From NCBI GenBank assembly GCA_051745065.1, contig JBNJDQ010000003.1, positions 1 to 52,996 of the forward strand: DNA of 52,996 nucleotides, read 5' to 3'. Below are positions 8,417 through 16,924 of this stretch, one piece after another (position 1 is the first letter of the stretch; the number at the start of each line of letters is the position of its first letter). The translations under genes and the position numbers were made by a program. A model generated the notes under the pieces. It was not told the origin of the DNA. It worked only from the letters and a program-made list of their open reading frames with translations, and ran no database searches. This DNA comes from Chitinivibrio sp051745065 (GTDB lineage: Bacteria > Fibrobacterota > Chitinivibrionia > Chitinivibrionales > Chitinivibrionaceae).

Positions 8417-10369
8417 CTACTTTTTACTGTTGTCTTCTTCCTCATCATCATCGACAACCTCAAAGTCTGCATCCTCAGCACTGCCGCTTTCTTCGCTCTT
8501 TCCGGCAGAATCTCCGGAAGCCGTTGCCTGAGCAGTATCGTCACCGCCCTGGGCTGCACCTTCCGCTTCAGCCTGCTGCTGAGCCTGATAAATCGCCTGA
8601 GCTGCCTGCTGAAGTTTTTCCATGGAGGCTTTGATCGCATCAACATCATCACCTTCATTTTTCTTTTTCAGGTCTTCCAGAGCTTCTTCGATGGGCTTTT
8701 TTACATCATCACCCACTTTGTCACCGGCCTCTTTCATGGCCTTTTCCGTCTGGTAAACAAGCTGCTCAGCCTGGTTCTTGGTTTCAACCTTTTCTTTTTC
8801 CTTCTTATCAGCTTCGGCATTTGCCTCGGCATCTTTCTTCATCTTTTCGACTTCCTCTTCAGAAAGACCGCTGGCATTGTCGATCTTCACCTTCTGCTCT
8901 TTACCGGTTCCCTTGTCCTTAGCGGAAACATTCAGAATGCCGTTACTGTCGATATCAAAGGTTACCTCAATCTGGGGAACACCACGCGGTGCAGGAGGGA
9001 TATCGGTCAGGTCAAACTTACCAAGAAGACGGTTATGCTTTGCCATCTCCCGCTCTCCCTGGTATACCATAATAGTTACAGCAGGCTGATTATCCGCTGC
9101 AGTGGAAAAGATCTGACTCTTCTTGGCAGGGATGGTGGTATTGCGCTCAATCAGCTTTGTCATGACACCGCCCATGGTCTCGATACCCAGGGAAAGGGGA
9201 GTCACGTCCAGAAGAAGCACATCGTTGACACTCTCATCACCGGCAAGGACACCGCCCTGAATTGCCGCACCGAGAGCAACAACCTCATCGGGATTGATGG
9301 ATTTGGCCGGATCTTTCCCGAAGAAAGCCTTTACCTTTTCCTGCACAAGCGGAACGCGGGTGGAACCACCAACCAGAATAACCTCATCAATATCGGACGC
9401 ATCCAGATCATCATCCTTCAGGGCCTGACGAATGGGGTCGATACTTCTGTCCACAAGGTTTTCGATAAGAGACTCAAATTTGGCCCGGCTGATAGAAATA
9501 TCAAGATGCTTGGGGCCGGAAGCATCGGCCGTAACAAAGGGCAGATTTACGTTGGTGGATGTTGTGGAGGAAAGATCCTTCTTTGCTTTCTCCGCTGCAT
9601 CCTTCAAACGCTGAAGAGCCATTTTGTCATTGCGAAGATCAATACCGTTTTCTTTTTTGAATTCTTCGGCAATATGGTCGATCAGGGCTTTATCAAAGTC
9701 ATCACCGCCAAGATGGGTGTCGCCGTTGGTGGATTTTACTTCAAACACACCGTCACCGATTTCAAGAACAGAAATATCGAATGTACCGCCGCCGAGATCG
9801 TAGACAGCGATGGTTTCGTTCTTTTTCCCTTCCAGACCATAGGCCAGGGATGCCGCAGTGGGCTCGTTGACAATACGCTTTACATCAAGGCCCGCAATTT
9901 TACCGGCATCTTTGGTCGCCTGACGCTGACCGTCGTTGAAATAAGCCGGAACGGTAATGACCGCTTCTTTTACCTCTTCACCGAGATAATCTTCCGCCGC
10001 CTTTTTCAGATTCTGCAAAACAATTGCAGAAATTTCCGGAGGGGTCAGAGTCTTGCCACCGGCATTCACTTTTACCAGTTCATCCTGTCCGCCCATAATT
10101 TCATACGGAACAGTTTTTTCTTCATCACCAACCTCATTATGGCGACGTCCCATGAACCGCTTGATTGAACTGACCGTGTTGTCAGGGTTGGTCACGGCCT
10201 GACGACGGGCGATATCACCGACCAGCCGTTCACCGTCTTTTGTAAAACCAACAACGGAAGGTGTCGTCCGGGATCCTTCACTGTTGGGAATCACCACGGG
10301 CTTACCGCCCTCCATTACTGCAACACAGGAATTCGTTGTACCTAAATCAATTCCAATAATCTTACCCAT
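8417..10369 (-). CDS. dnaK: Molecular chaperone DnaK (Hsp70)
   Basis: A 650-residue Hsp70. The ATG at 10369 (MGKIIGIDLGTTNSCV) is chosen because GGAGGAAAAT precedes it; an in-frame ATG four codons upstream overlaps that ribosome site. The ATPase domain shows the phosphate loops IGIDLGTTNS and AVYDLGGGTFDISV. The substrate-binding domain (from about residue 390) begins after DVLLLDVTPLSLGIET, and the lid ends in a Gln/Ala-rich stretch and an acidic tail DDDEEEDNSKK. With GrpE, encoded 22 bp upstream, and DnaJ it forms the cytoplasmic Hsp70 cycle. A terminator-like hairpin follows the gene. Confidence 0.98.
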   Translation of the reverse strand: MGKIIGIDLGTTNSCVAVMEGGKPVVIPNSEGSRTTPSVVGFTKDGERLVGDIARRQAVTNPDNTVSSIKRFMGRRHNEVGDEEKTVPYEIMGGQDELVKVNAGGKTLTPPEISAIVLQNLKKAAEDYLGEEVKEAVITVPAYFNDGQRQATKDAGKIAGLDVKRIVNEPTAASLAYGLEGKKNETIAVYDLGGGTFDISVLEIGDGVFEVKSTNGDTHLGGDDFDKALIDHIAEEFKKENGIDLRNDKMALQRLKDAAEKAKKDLSSTTSTNVNLPFVTADASGPKHLDISISRAKFESLIENLVDRSIDPIRQALKDDDLDASDIDEVILVGGSTRVPLVQEKVKAFFGKDPAKSINPDEVVALGAAIQGGVLAGDESVNDVLLLDVTPLSLGIETMGGVMTKLIERNTTIPAKKSQIFSTAADNQPAVTIMVYQGEREMAKHNRLLGKFDLTDIPPAPRGVPQIEVTFDIDSNGILNVSAKDKGTGKEQKVKIDNASGLSEEEVEKMKKDAEANAEADKKEKEKVETKNQAEQLVYQTEKAMKEAGDKVGDDVKKPIEEALEDLKKKNEGDDVDAIKASMEKLQQAAQAIYQAQQQAEAEGAAQGGDDTAQATASGDSAGKSEESGSAEDADFEVVDDDEEEDNSKK

Positions 10370-10391
10370 ATTTTCCTCCAATAATTAAATT

Positions 10392-10994
10392 CTATTCAGC
10401 AGCACCATCGGACACAATAACTTTTGCGTGTCGAATTATTACATCGTTCAGCTTGTATCCTTTGCTGAACACCTGCACAATATGATCCTTTTCAATCTCG
10501 TCATGATTCTGTTTCATCATTGCATCATGAACAGCAGGATCAAAGGGGTCTCCAACTTCACCGAAAGTCTCAAGACCGTGGTTTTTCAGCTGCTGATTAA
10601 AGCTCTTGAAAATCATTTTAATTCCGTCATAAAAGGAGTCGGCATCTTTGACACCGTCCTCTGTATTGAGAGCACGATCCAGATCTTCGCGTATTTCAAT
10701 AATATCGGACATCAGTTTCTGATTTGCTGTTTTAATACGCTTTTCATACTCCTTTGCAGTCCGCCGTTTAAAATTATCGAACTCGGCCATAAGGCGCACA
10801 TACTTGTCTTTCTGTGCCTGCAGCTGCTCCTTCAGGAGTGCTGCTTCATCAGCCTCTCCGGCCTCTTCCTTTTGCGGATCGCCTTCATGAACCTCCACTT
10901 CAGGCTCCCCGGAAGTTTCAGAAAAAGAATCTTCCCCGGACACCTTCTCCTCCCGTTCCTTCTGTGGTTCTTCTTTTTTTTCTTTGTCGCTCAT
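10392..10994 (-). CDS. grpE: Nucleotide exchange factor GrpE
   Basis: The 200-residue protein has a very acidic, Glu/Lys-rich N-terminal tail (residues 1-60), a long coiled coil that drives dimerisation (about 60-130), and the C-terminal beta-domain that opens the DnaK nucleotide cleft, with the family signature FGEVGDPFDPAVHDAMM and the ending VIIRHAKVIVSDG. It releases ADP from DnaK. It is the first gene of grpE-dnaK-dnaJ. Unlike many bacteria, no hrcA repressor gene precedes it; the groEL gene lies just upstream instead, separated by a terminator. No CIRCE element was found in front of it. Confidence 0.96.
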   Translation of the reverse strand: MSDKEKKEEPQKEREEKVSGEDSFSETSGEPEVEVHEGDPQKEEAGEADEAALLKEQLQAQKDKYVRLMAEFDNFKRRTAKEYEKRIKTANQKLMSDIIEIREDLDRALNTEDGVKDADSFYDGIKMIFKSFNQQLKNHGLETFGEVGDPFDPAVHDAMMKQNHDEIEKDHIVQVFSKGYKLNDVIIRHAKVIVSDGAAE

Positions 10995-11056
10995 AATCGT
11001 CGTCCCTTTTTATTTCTGGTATGTCTCTCTTTTGAGAACCCCCCGCGGGAGTCCTG

Positions 11057-11084
11057 AAAAGAGAGACAGCCGAAACTGTCTCTC
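11057..11084 (-). terminator. Intrinsic terminator after groEL
   Basis: On the minus strand GAGAGACAG pairs perfectly with CTGTCTCTC (11084-11076 with 11069-11061) around a TTTCGG loop and is followed by TTTTC. It separates groESL from grpE-dnaK. Confidence 0.8.
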
Positions 11085-11100
11085 CACAGGGTTCGCTGAT

Positions 11101-12750
11101 TTACATCATGCCGCCCATACCTCCCATGCCGCCCATGCCGCCGGGGGCACCGCCTGCAGGAGCGTCATCATCATCACCGGGTTCATCCGTTATCAGACAT
11201 TCTGTTGTAAGGATGAGTCCGGCAATGGAAGCCGCATTCTCAACAGCCGTACGGGTCACCTTCACAGGATCGATAACACCTGCTTCCACAAGATCGCAGT
11301 ATTCACCGGAAAAGGCATTAAACCCGTAAGCTCCTTTGCCTTCTCTCACATTGTTGGCCACGATGGAAGCCTCTTCGCCGGCATTGGATGCAATAAAGCG
11401 AAGTGGTTCTTCAATGGCTCTGCGAACGATTTCAACGGCATTTTTCTGATCTTCATTTTCTGTATCAACATTGGCAAGAGCACTGGCTGCACGTACCAGA
11501 GCAACACCACCGCCGGGCACAATACCTTCCTGTACTGCTGCACGGGTTGAATGAAGAGCATCTTCAACGCGGGCCTTCTTCTCTTTCATCTCAGTTTCCG
11601 TGGCAGCACCGATATTCACAACAGCGACCCCGCCGGCAAGTTTCGCCAGACGCTCCTGCAGCTTTTCACGATCGTAATCAGAAGTTGTATCTTCGATCTG
11701 CTTTTTGATCTGATCTGCCCGGGCCTGGATATCATCCTGAGCACCGCTGCCCTCGATAATTGTTGTCTCATCCTTGGTAACGGAAACACGTTTGGCCCGT
11801 CCAAGCATATCAAGGGTTGCATTCTCCAGAGAGAGACCGGCATCTTCCGTAATTACCGTTCCGCCGGTGAGCGTGGCAATATCCTGCAGCATTTCCTTAC
11901 GGCGATCACCAAAACCGGGAGCCTTTACCGCAGCAATTTTGAGAGTGCCGCGAATCTTATTGACAACCAGTGTCGCAAGAGCTTCACCTTCAACATCCTC
12001 AGCAATGATCAGTAGTTCTCTGCCCTGCTGTGACGTCTTTTCAAGAAGAGGCAGAAGATCTTTCATGGCACTGATCTTGCCATCAGTAATAAGGATGTAG
12101 GGATCATCCTGATTTACTTCCATGCTGTCCTGGTCAGTTACAAAATAGGGAGAAAGGTAGCCGCGATCAAACTGCATCCCCTCAACAACATCGAGATATG
12201 TTTCGATGGATTTTGCTTCTTCCACTGTGATAACACCGTCGTTACCGACTTTATCCATGGCTTCAGCAAGAAGATCACCGATTTCTTTATCGTTATTGGC
12301 GGAAATAGAACCAACCTGCGCCACCTCGGCTTTATCCTTAAGGGGCTTTGCCATATTTTTCAGCTCTGCAACAAGAGCTTCACGGGCTTTATCGATCCCC
12401 CGCTTCAGATCCATGGGATTTGCTCCGGCCGTAACGTATTTCAGGCCGTGACGTGCAATAGCCTGAGTCAGAACTGTGGCGGTTGTGGTACCGTCACCGA
12501 CACCATCGGAGGTGTTGGACGCTACTTCTTTAATAAGCTCTGCACCCATGTTCTCGTATTTATCACTCAGTTCGATTTCTTTGGCAACGGAAACACCGTC
12601 CTTTGTAACGGTGGGGGCACCGAACCCTCTGTCAAGTACAACATTACGACCTTTTGGGCCGAGGGTTACTTTCACTGCGTTGGCCAGTTTATCCACACCG
12701 GCAATAAGTTTATCACGCGCTTCAATATCAAAGGCAATCTGCTTCGCCAT
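11101..12750 (-). CDS. groEL: 60 kDa chaperonin GroEL
   Basis: A canonical 549-residue Hsp60. It shows the nucleotide-binding VTLGPKGRNVVLD near residue 30, the DGTTTATVL motif near residue 87, the apical domain, the conserved AAVEEGIVPGG-like motif (here AAVQEGIVPGGGVALVRA), and the flexible C-terminal GGM repeat tail ending in GGMGGMGGMM. Fourteen copies form the double ring that folds proteins with the GroES lid. It lies 37 bp downstream of groES in one operon and ends at a strong terminator. Confidence 0.98.
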   Translation of the reverse strand: MAKQIAFDIEARDKLIAGVDKLANAVKVTLGPKGRNVVLDRGFGAPTVTKDGVSVAKEIELSDKYENMGAELIKEVASNTSDGVGDGTTTATVLTQAIARHGLKYVTAGANPMDLKRGIDKAREALVAELKNMAKPLKDKAEVAQVGSISANNDKEIGDLLAEAMDKVGNDGVITVEEAKSIETYLDVVEGMQFDRGYLSPYFVTDQDSMEVNQDDPYILITDGKISAMKDLLPLLEKTSQQGRELLIIAEDVEGEALATLVVNKIRGTLKIAAVKAPGFGDRRKEMLQDIATLTGGTVITEDAGLSLENATLDMLGRAKRVSVTKDETTIIEGSGAQDDIQARADQIKKQIEDTTSDYDREKLQERLAKLAGGVAVVNIGAATETEMKEKKARVEDALHSTRAAVQEGIVPGGGVALVRAASALANVDTENEDQKNAVEIVRRAIEEPLRFIASNAGEEASIVANNVREGKGAYGFNAFSGEYCDLVEAGVIDPVKVTRTAVENAASIAGLILTTECLITDEPGDDDDAPAGGAPGGMGGMGGMGGMM

Positions 12751-12787
12751 AATTATTTATCTCCTTGGTTTAGTCTCACGTATCAGG

Positions 12788-13060
12788 TTATGAAAGTACT
12801 GCGAGGATATCATCCTCTTTCATGATAAGATAGTCTTCTCCGTCGTGGGAAATCTCTGTTCCGGCAAACTTACCGTAGAGAACCCGGTCTCCTTCTTTCA
12901 CAGTCATTTCGTGATCAGCTTTTCCGCTGCCCACTGCGACAACTTCAGCCTCCTGGGGTTTTTCCTTCGCGCTGTCGGGAATGTAAATCCCGCCGGCAGT
13001 CTTCTCTTCAGATTCGAGCGGCTTTACAAGCACTCTGTCGGAAAGAGGTTTAATCGCCAT
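12788..13060 (-). CDS. groES: Co-chaperonin GroES
   Basis: A 90-residue Hsp10. It has the standard N-terminal IKPLSDRVLVKPLESEEKT, the mobile-loop region around residues 17-33 (KTAGGIYIPDSAKEKPQ), and the ending EDDILAVL. It caps the GroEL ring. The ATG at 13060 has AAGGAG a few bases upstream. It is the first gene of the groES-groEL operon, with a 168-bp leader region before relA. Confidence 0.98.
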   Translation of the reverse strand: MAIKPLSDRVLVKPLESEEKTAGGIYIPDSAKEKPQEAEVVAVGSGKADHEMTVKEGDRVLYGKFAGTEISHDGEDYLIMKEDDILAVLS

Positions 13061-13182
13061 AACTACTCCTTATAATAATAAAGTAAAAATAAACTGTTTA
13101 AGAACCGAAATCCGACTTCCCTAAGCAACGAACATGCCAAAGCGTAATTCAGGCAAAAATGATGCGGATTGAAAGCCGATGT

Positions 13183-13220
13183 GTTTCAAAAAGAAACGCC
13201 CCTGTTCCATATTTGAACAG
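13183..13220 (-). promoter_or_regulatory. Two adjacent inverted repeats between relA and groES
   Basis: CTGTTC-N7-GAACAG (13202-13220) lies directly after the relA stop codon, followed on the minus strand by GTTTC-N5-GAAAC (13197-13183). They sit 120-160 bp upstream of groES. They may be a weak relA terminator or an operator for groESL. No CIRCE (TTAGCACTC-N9-GAGTGCTAA) is present. The rest of 13061-13228 shows no clear promoter. Confidence 0.3.
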
Positions 13221-13228
13221 ATGACAAC

Positions 13229-15334
13229 CTATACGGTGTACACGGCGCGCACACCGGAAAGGCCGTCAAGACGCTGCACAAGGCTCTCGTACTGTTCGCT
13301 GCGGCTCACTTCCAGGGTAATATTGATTTCTGTATCAAGGGCATTGTTCAGATTCAGCCGGATAAGGGTTACTCCGGCGGCGGCGTTTACTTCGTGGTTT
13401 ACTTTTGAGAGAATATCCGCCCCGGACACCGCCGACACCACGCGAAGGCTGCGGGTAAAGCGGGCCTGTTCCTGCCGATTCCACTGCACGTCGATAATTC
13501 GCTCCGGATGATTCTCCATCAGATCCGCCGCATTGGGACAGTCCGTGCGGTGAATGGTTATTCCCTTATTCACCGTGATGAACCCGAAGATAGCATCCCC
13601 CTGCACGGGAGAGCAACACCGGGGAAGGGTAAACTTAATATTATCGATGTTCTCATCAATTACCAGGCAGTTTGCCGCCTCCCCCCGGGGATGACGACGG
13701 GAACGGCGCGCCGGAGCCGGCTGTTTCCTGTGACCGCGCTCCTCAGTCAGTACTCGTTCAAAGCAGGCGACGTCAACCTTTCCCGCTCCCACCCGGTCGT
13801 AGAGATCAATAACACCGCTGCATCCGCATGAATCCACGAGGCGTTTCAGCAGGGCATCGGTCATCTCGCGGCCTGCATCATGAATTCTGCGACGGACGAT
13901 ATCCTTACCCTCTCCGGCGTGGGAACTCTGTTTCTCCCGCAGGAATCGGCGAATCCGCACCTTTGCCGAGGAAGAGGTAACGATATCCAGCCACTCCCGC
14001 CCCGGCTGCTGCGAACGGGATGTCAGTATCTCCACAACATCCCCCGTATAAAGTTTCTCTTTTATGGACGCATGTTTTCCGTTGATCCGTCCGCCCACAC
14101 AGCGAAAACCGAGGGTCGTATGTACGGCAAAGGCAAAATCGAGTACCGTTGCACCGGCGTGCAGCTTCTTGAGCTCGTCCCGCGGGGTAAAGACATAGAG
14201 CTCGCGCGAATACAGAGCTTTCTTCAGGCTGCCCGTGTGATGCTCCAGTTCACCGGGATTCTCCAGGGCCCGGCGCAGACCGGCCAGATAATCCGTACCG
14301 CCGCCGCTGCCCTGCTCTTTGTACAGCCAGTGCGCCGCCTGTCCCTTTTCCGCAATGTAATCCATGCGCTCCGTGCGGATCTGCACTTCCACCCACTCTC
14401 CTTTTTCCGTGGCCACAGTGGTATGCAGAGATTCATACCCGCTTGACTTGGGGTGTGATATCCAGTCGCGCAGACGCTTGGGGAACGGACGGTACTGCTC
14501 GGTTATCAGGGAGTAGGCACGCCAGCAATATTCCTTTTCCCGCTCCGGGGGGACATTTTTGATAATGAGACGAATAGCGAATTTATCATAAATACCGTCC
14601 ACATCAACGCGCTGTTTCTGCATTTTCTTCCAGATCGAAAAGATCGATTTGGGCCGCCCCTTAATCTCACATTCAATACCCGCCTGATCCATCATACGCC
14701 GCACGGGAGCAATGAACGATGCAATGAAGGCTTCGCGCTCATCTTTTTTCGCCTCCAGCTTATTTGCAATCGAGCGATACGTTGCATAATCGTACTCCTT
14801 CAGCCAGCGCTCCTCCAGCTCTGTCTTCACCCGATACAGGCCCAGTCGATGGGCAATGGGGGCAAAAACAGAGCCCACCCATTTAAGGATAAGCGCGCGG
14901 TCCCGCACTGTATCAATGGACCGCATGAGGCGCAGCTGCTGAGCCAGAACAAGCAGGACGGACCGGGGATCATCGGCAATGCTCAGAATAAGTTTAATAA
15001 AACTGTCCAGCTGGTAATCCATTTTTCCGGTTTCAAGGCGGATAATCTTCAGTGCGCCGTGCACAATCTCTGCTGTTTCCGGTGAAAACCGGGAGCGAAC
15101 ATGCTTCTCCAGGTTCAGAAAATCGTGCCGGCAGAGCATAAAGAGAACCGCCCCCTGAATAACTGTATCCCGCAGACCCATTTCCTCTGCTGCAATCAGG
15201 GCAACCTCCGCGGCGCCGCTTTCGTGCAGATGTGACGGCCCGATATGCAGCCTTTCCAGACTGCTGTCAAGGTACGTCCGGTACGAATCCTGTGAGAAAA
15301 GAGCTGATAGTTCCGGTGTTATTCCATAAGTCAT
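13229..15334 (-). CDS. RelA/SpoT family (p)ppGpp synthetase with degenerate hydrolase domain
   Basis: A 701-residue protein in the usual order: HD-like domain (about 25-150), synthetase (about 225-340), TGS (about 375-435), conserved zinc-finger-like region (about 570-620, with CC in LPRCCSP) and ACT (about 630-701). The synthetase keeps its key parts: the GRPKSIFSIWKKM basic stretch (227-239), D250 in IYDKFAIRLI, GYESLHTT (299-306) and E317 in EVQIRT. The hydrolase site is lost: the family HD pair aligns with F65-M66, and the Asp of LADRLHNM is Gln132 in LAQQLRLM. It therefore probably makes (p)ppGpp but cannot degrade it, like RelA. It follows the uridylyltransferase gene by 169 bp on the same strand. 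Confidence 0.92.
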   Translation of the reverse strand: MTYGITPELSALFSQDSYRTYLDSSLERLHIGPSHLHESGAAEVALIAAEEMGLRDTVIQGAVLFMLCRHDFLNLEKHVRSRFSPETAEIVHGALKIIRLETGKMDYQLDSFIKLILSIADDPRSVLLVLAQQLRLMRSIDTVRDRALILKWVGSVFAPIAHRLGLYRVKTELEERWLKEYDYATYRSIANKLEAKKDEREAFIASFIAPVRRMMDQAGIECEIKGRPKSIFSIWKKMQKQRVDVDGIYDKFAIRLIIKNVPPEREKEYCWRAYSLITEQYRPFPKRLRDWISHPKSSGYESLHTTVATEKGEWVEVQIRTERMDYIAEKGQAAHWLYKEQGSGGGTDYLAGLRRALENPGELEHHTGSLKKALYSRELYVFTPRDELKKLHAGATVLDFAFAVHTTLGFRCVGGRINGKHASIKEKLYTGDVVEILTSRSQQPGREWLDIVTSSSAKVRIRRFLREKQSSHAGEGKDIVRRRIHDAGREMTDALLKRLVDSCGCSGVIDLYDRVGAGKVDVACFERVLTEERGHRKQPAPARRSRRHPRGEAANCLVIDENIDNIKFTLPRCCSPVQGDAIFGFITVNKGITIHRTDCPNAADLMENHPERIIDVQWNRQEQARFTRSLRVVSAVSGADILSKVNHEVNAAAGVTLIRLNLNNALDTEINITLEVSRSEQYESLVQRLDGLSGVRAVYTV

Positions 15335-15393
15335 TCTGTTACAACCTGATCAGTTTTACCGTTCGTTTTTATTCCTGTTTTATTAAAAAAATA

Positions 15394-15422
15394 TTGAAAT
15401 CCCCCGCCGGTCATCCTATACT
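15394..15422 (+). promoter_or_regulatory. Near-consensus sigma-70 promoter for a short plus-strand RNA
   Basis: TTGAAA (15394-15399), a 17-bp spacer, and TATACT (15417-15422). An A-rich stretch lies upstream (TTAAAAAAATA), like an UP element. The expected start site is about 15428-15430. No protein gene lies downstream on this strand; the transcript meets a perfect terminator 75 nt later. Confidence 0.65.
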
Positions 15423-15428
15423 TGGGAA

Positions 15429-15505
15429 AGTAACAACTTCAAACATCATTGTTACTCCGAAGTAATTCGGTTAGGGGAAAGGAGCCGTGCGCGGCTCCTT
15501 TTTTT
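15429..15505 (+). ncRNA. Putative small structured RNA (about 77 nt)
   Basis: The segment between the promoter at 15394-15422 and a T7 tract folds into three consecutive hairpins. Hairpin 1 has an 8-bp stem (15429-15436 with 15449-15456) and a 12-nt loop. Hairpin 2 is CCGAA-GTAA-TTCGG (15457-15470), with a GNRA-type tetraloop. A 10-nt purine-rich single strand TTAGGGGAAA follows. Hairpin 3 is GGAGCCG-TGCG-CGGCTCC (15481-15498) plus TTTTTTT. Hairpins 1 and 2 abut with no gap, and loop 1 (ACTTC, 15436-15440) could pair with GAAGT (15459-15463), an alternative to hairpin 2. The 3' end overlaps the stop codon of the convergent uridylyltransferase gene. I do not recognise a known RNA family; no coding potential is seen. 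Confidence 0.5.
15478..15505 (+). terminator. Intrinsic terminator of the small RNA
   Basis: The 7-bp GC-rich stem GGAGCCG/CGGCTCC, extended by three A-T pairs, is followed by seven T on the plus strand. On the minus strand the same hairpin is followed only by TTTCCCC, so it would be a weak terminator for the uridylyltransferase gene. Confidence 0.8.
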
Positions 15506-16904
15506 ATTCCCGAATGTACTCCGTATCTTCCAGGCGACACTCTTTCAGGACAATCTGCTCATCCCTGCGGTTCTCCAGATACACATCGCCGATCAGTTCC
15601 ACTCCGGCCCCAAAGAGGATATCCCCCCGCACCGTCAGCCGGGTACAGGCTGCAAGGGAGGGAACATCCTGCAGACGTGCAGCAAGATCATCGTAGGTTT
15701 TGTAATATCTGCTGTCCAGCTCAACATTAATTGATTCCGTGCGGGCTCCGTCCTCGGCAACAATTCCCCCCGAATGGAGAGTAAAGCGATCGGAGCGCAG
15801 CAGAAAGAGATCGTTGTTCTTCTTCACCGGCCGAAACCGCTCCTGGCCGATCTCAATCACCCGACTGTCTTCAAACACAGAGATTGCCGATCCCATGGCG
15901 GTCTCAATCTGAAACACATCCCGTGTGGTCTCATCCCGTGGATTAAGATGTTTGCGGTTGGCAATTACGGGCAGCTCCATAAGCCCCTTGCGTGCAATGC
16001 GGTCGCGCACTGCTTTCAGGTTGATCCAGATTGAATTGGAGTTGAAATAGGAATAACGGTCCACATCTTCAAACTGTTTCTGATCTTCTTTGGAGACCTG
16101 TGCCCGTTCACGCAGGATGTACTGGCCGTCGCGTAAAGCAATATGGCCGCCCTTCTTGTCCATCTCACGGCGACGGCATACCTCCATCATAAAGGGCGCA
16201 TTTTCCTGTGCAAACCACCCCAGAAGAGATGTATCCGGCACGGCTCCGAGATTATCCACATTGGAGATAAAAGCATATTCCATACCCGCATCAATAAGCT
16301 GATCCAGAACGCCCGAGGTGTACAGAGAAGCATAAATATCGCCGTGACCGGCAGGATTCCACTCCATTTCCGGATCTTGGGGGTACGAGGCAGGTTCAAG
16401 GGTTGCGGCATCCACCTTGGGATAGCTGTGATGCACGAAGGATGCCGGAACAGACTGATCAGCGAGATCCGGCGTACTGCGGATAAGGGCGTCGGTTTCA
16501 TCCATGGTAACAGCGCTGTTCATAAATATCAGGGGGACGGCAGCACCGCTTTTTCTGCGCAGGGTACGGATCTGCTCAATCACCAGATCAATAAAACGCA
16601 TGCCCTCTTTCACCGGAAGAAAGGACTTGGGCCCCTGCAGGCCCATGGAAGTCCCCAGCCCGCCGTTGAGTTTAATTACGGCACAGCGGCCAAGAGCCTC
16701 TTTCCCGGCAACATCCCGGGAGCTCAGTTCACTGTGTTTGGTCACCGAACCGTAGGGCACCGGCGCAAGGGTATCATCACTGATATGGCCGAAATCACCG
16801 TCCGCAAGGCGGCTGAGTTTCTGCAGGAAAAGGGTCTGAACCGTTTCATTTATCCCCCGCCTCTTCATTTTCTCACGATATTTGTTTTTGAGTTCCGTAT
16901 CCAT
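15504..16904 (-). CDS. UTP--glucose-1-phosphate uridylyltransferase (UDPGP family)
   Basis: The 466-residue protein belongs to the eukaryote-like UDPGP family, not the GalU family. The signature KLNGGLGTSMGLQGPKS is the nucleotide-binding loop, and later blocks (NVDNLGAVPD, the NRKHLNPRD block, and a left-handed beta-helix-like C-terminus ending near VYLENRRDEQIVLKECRLEDT) match the family. It makes UDP-glucose from UTP and glucose-1-phosphate for glycan synthesis. The ATG at 16904 is chosen because GAGGAGA lies six bases upstream; a longer frame to 16961 has no ribosome site and overlaps metA. It lies 20 bp downstream of the metA family gene and is probably co-transcribed. Its stop codon overlaps the small RNA terminator on the other strand. 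Confidence 0.92.
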   Translation of the reverse strand: MDTELKNKYREKMKRRGINETVQTLFLQKLSRLADGDFGHISDDTLAPVPYGSVTKHSELSSRDVAGKEALGRCAVIKLNGGLGTSMGLQGPKSFLPVKEGMRFIDLVIEQIRTLRRKSGAAVPLIFMNSAVTMDETDALIRSTPDLADQSVPASFVHHSYPKVDAATLEPASYPQDPEMEWNPAGHGDIYASLYTSGVLDQLIDAGMEYAFISNVDNLGAVPDTSLLGWFAQENAPFMMEVCRRREMDKKGGHIALRDGQYILRERAQVSKEDQKQFEDVDRYSYFNSNSIWINLKAVRDRIARKGLMELPVIANRKHLNPRDETTRDVFQIETAMGSAISVFEDSRVIEIGQERFRPVKKNNDLFLLRSDRFTLHSGGIVAEDGARTESINVELDSRYYKTYDDLAARLQDVPSLAACTRLTVRGDILFGAGVELIGDVYLENRRDEQIVLKECRLEDTEYIRE

Positions 16905-16924
16905 TCTATCTCCTCTGAATATGA

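Noticed and set aside
8381..10168. A 595-codon open frame antisense to dnaK
   Set aside because: It is a shadow frame of the dnaK codon pattern; its translation is hydrophobic without family motifs, and dnaK on the other strand is beyond doubt.
13061..13228. CIRCE element before groES
   Set aside because: Neither TTAGCACTC nor GAGTGCTAA is present here or upstream of grpE.
15478..15505. Hairpin read only as the terminator of the uridylyltransferase gene
   Set aside because: On that strand it is followed by TTTCCCC, while the plus strand has seven T and an upstream promoter, so the plus-strand reading is better.
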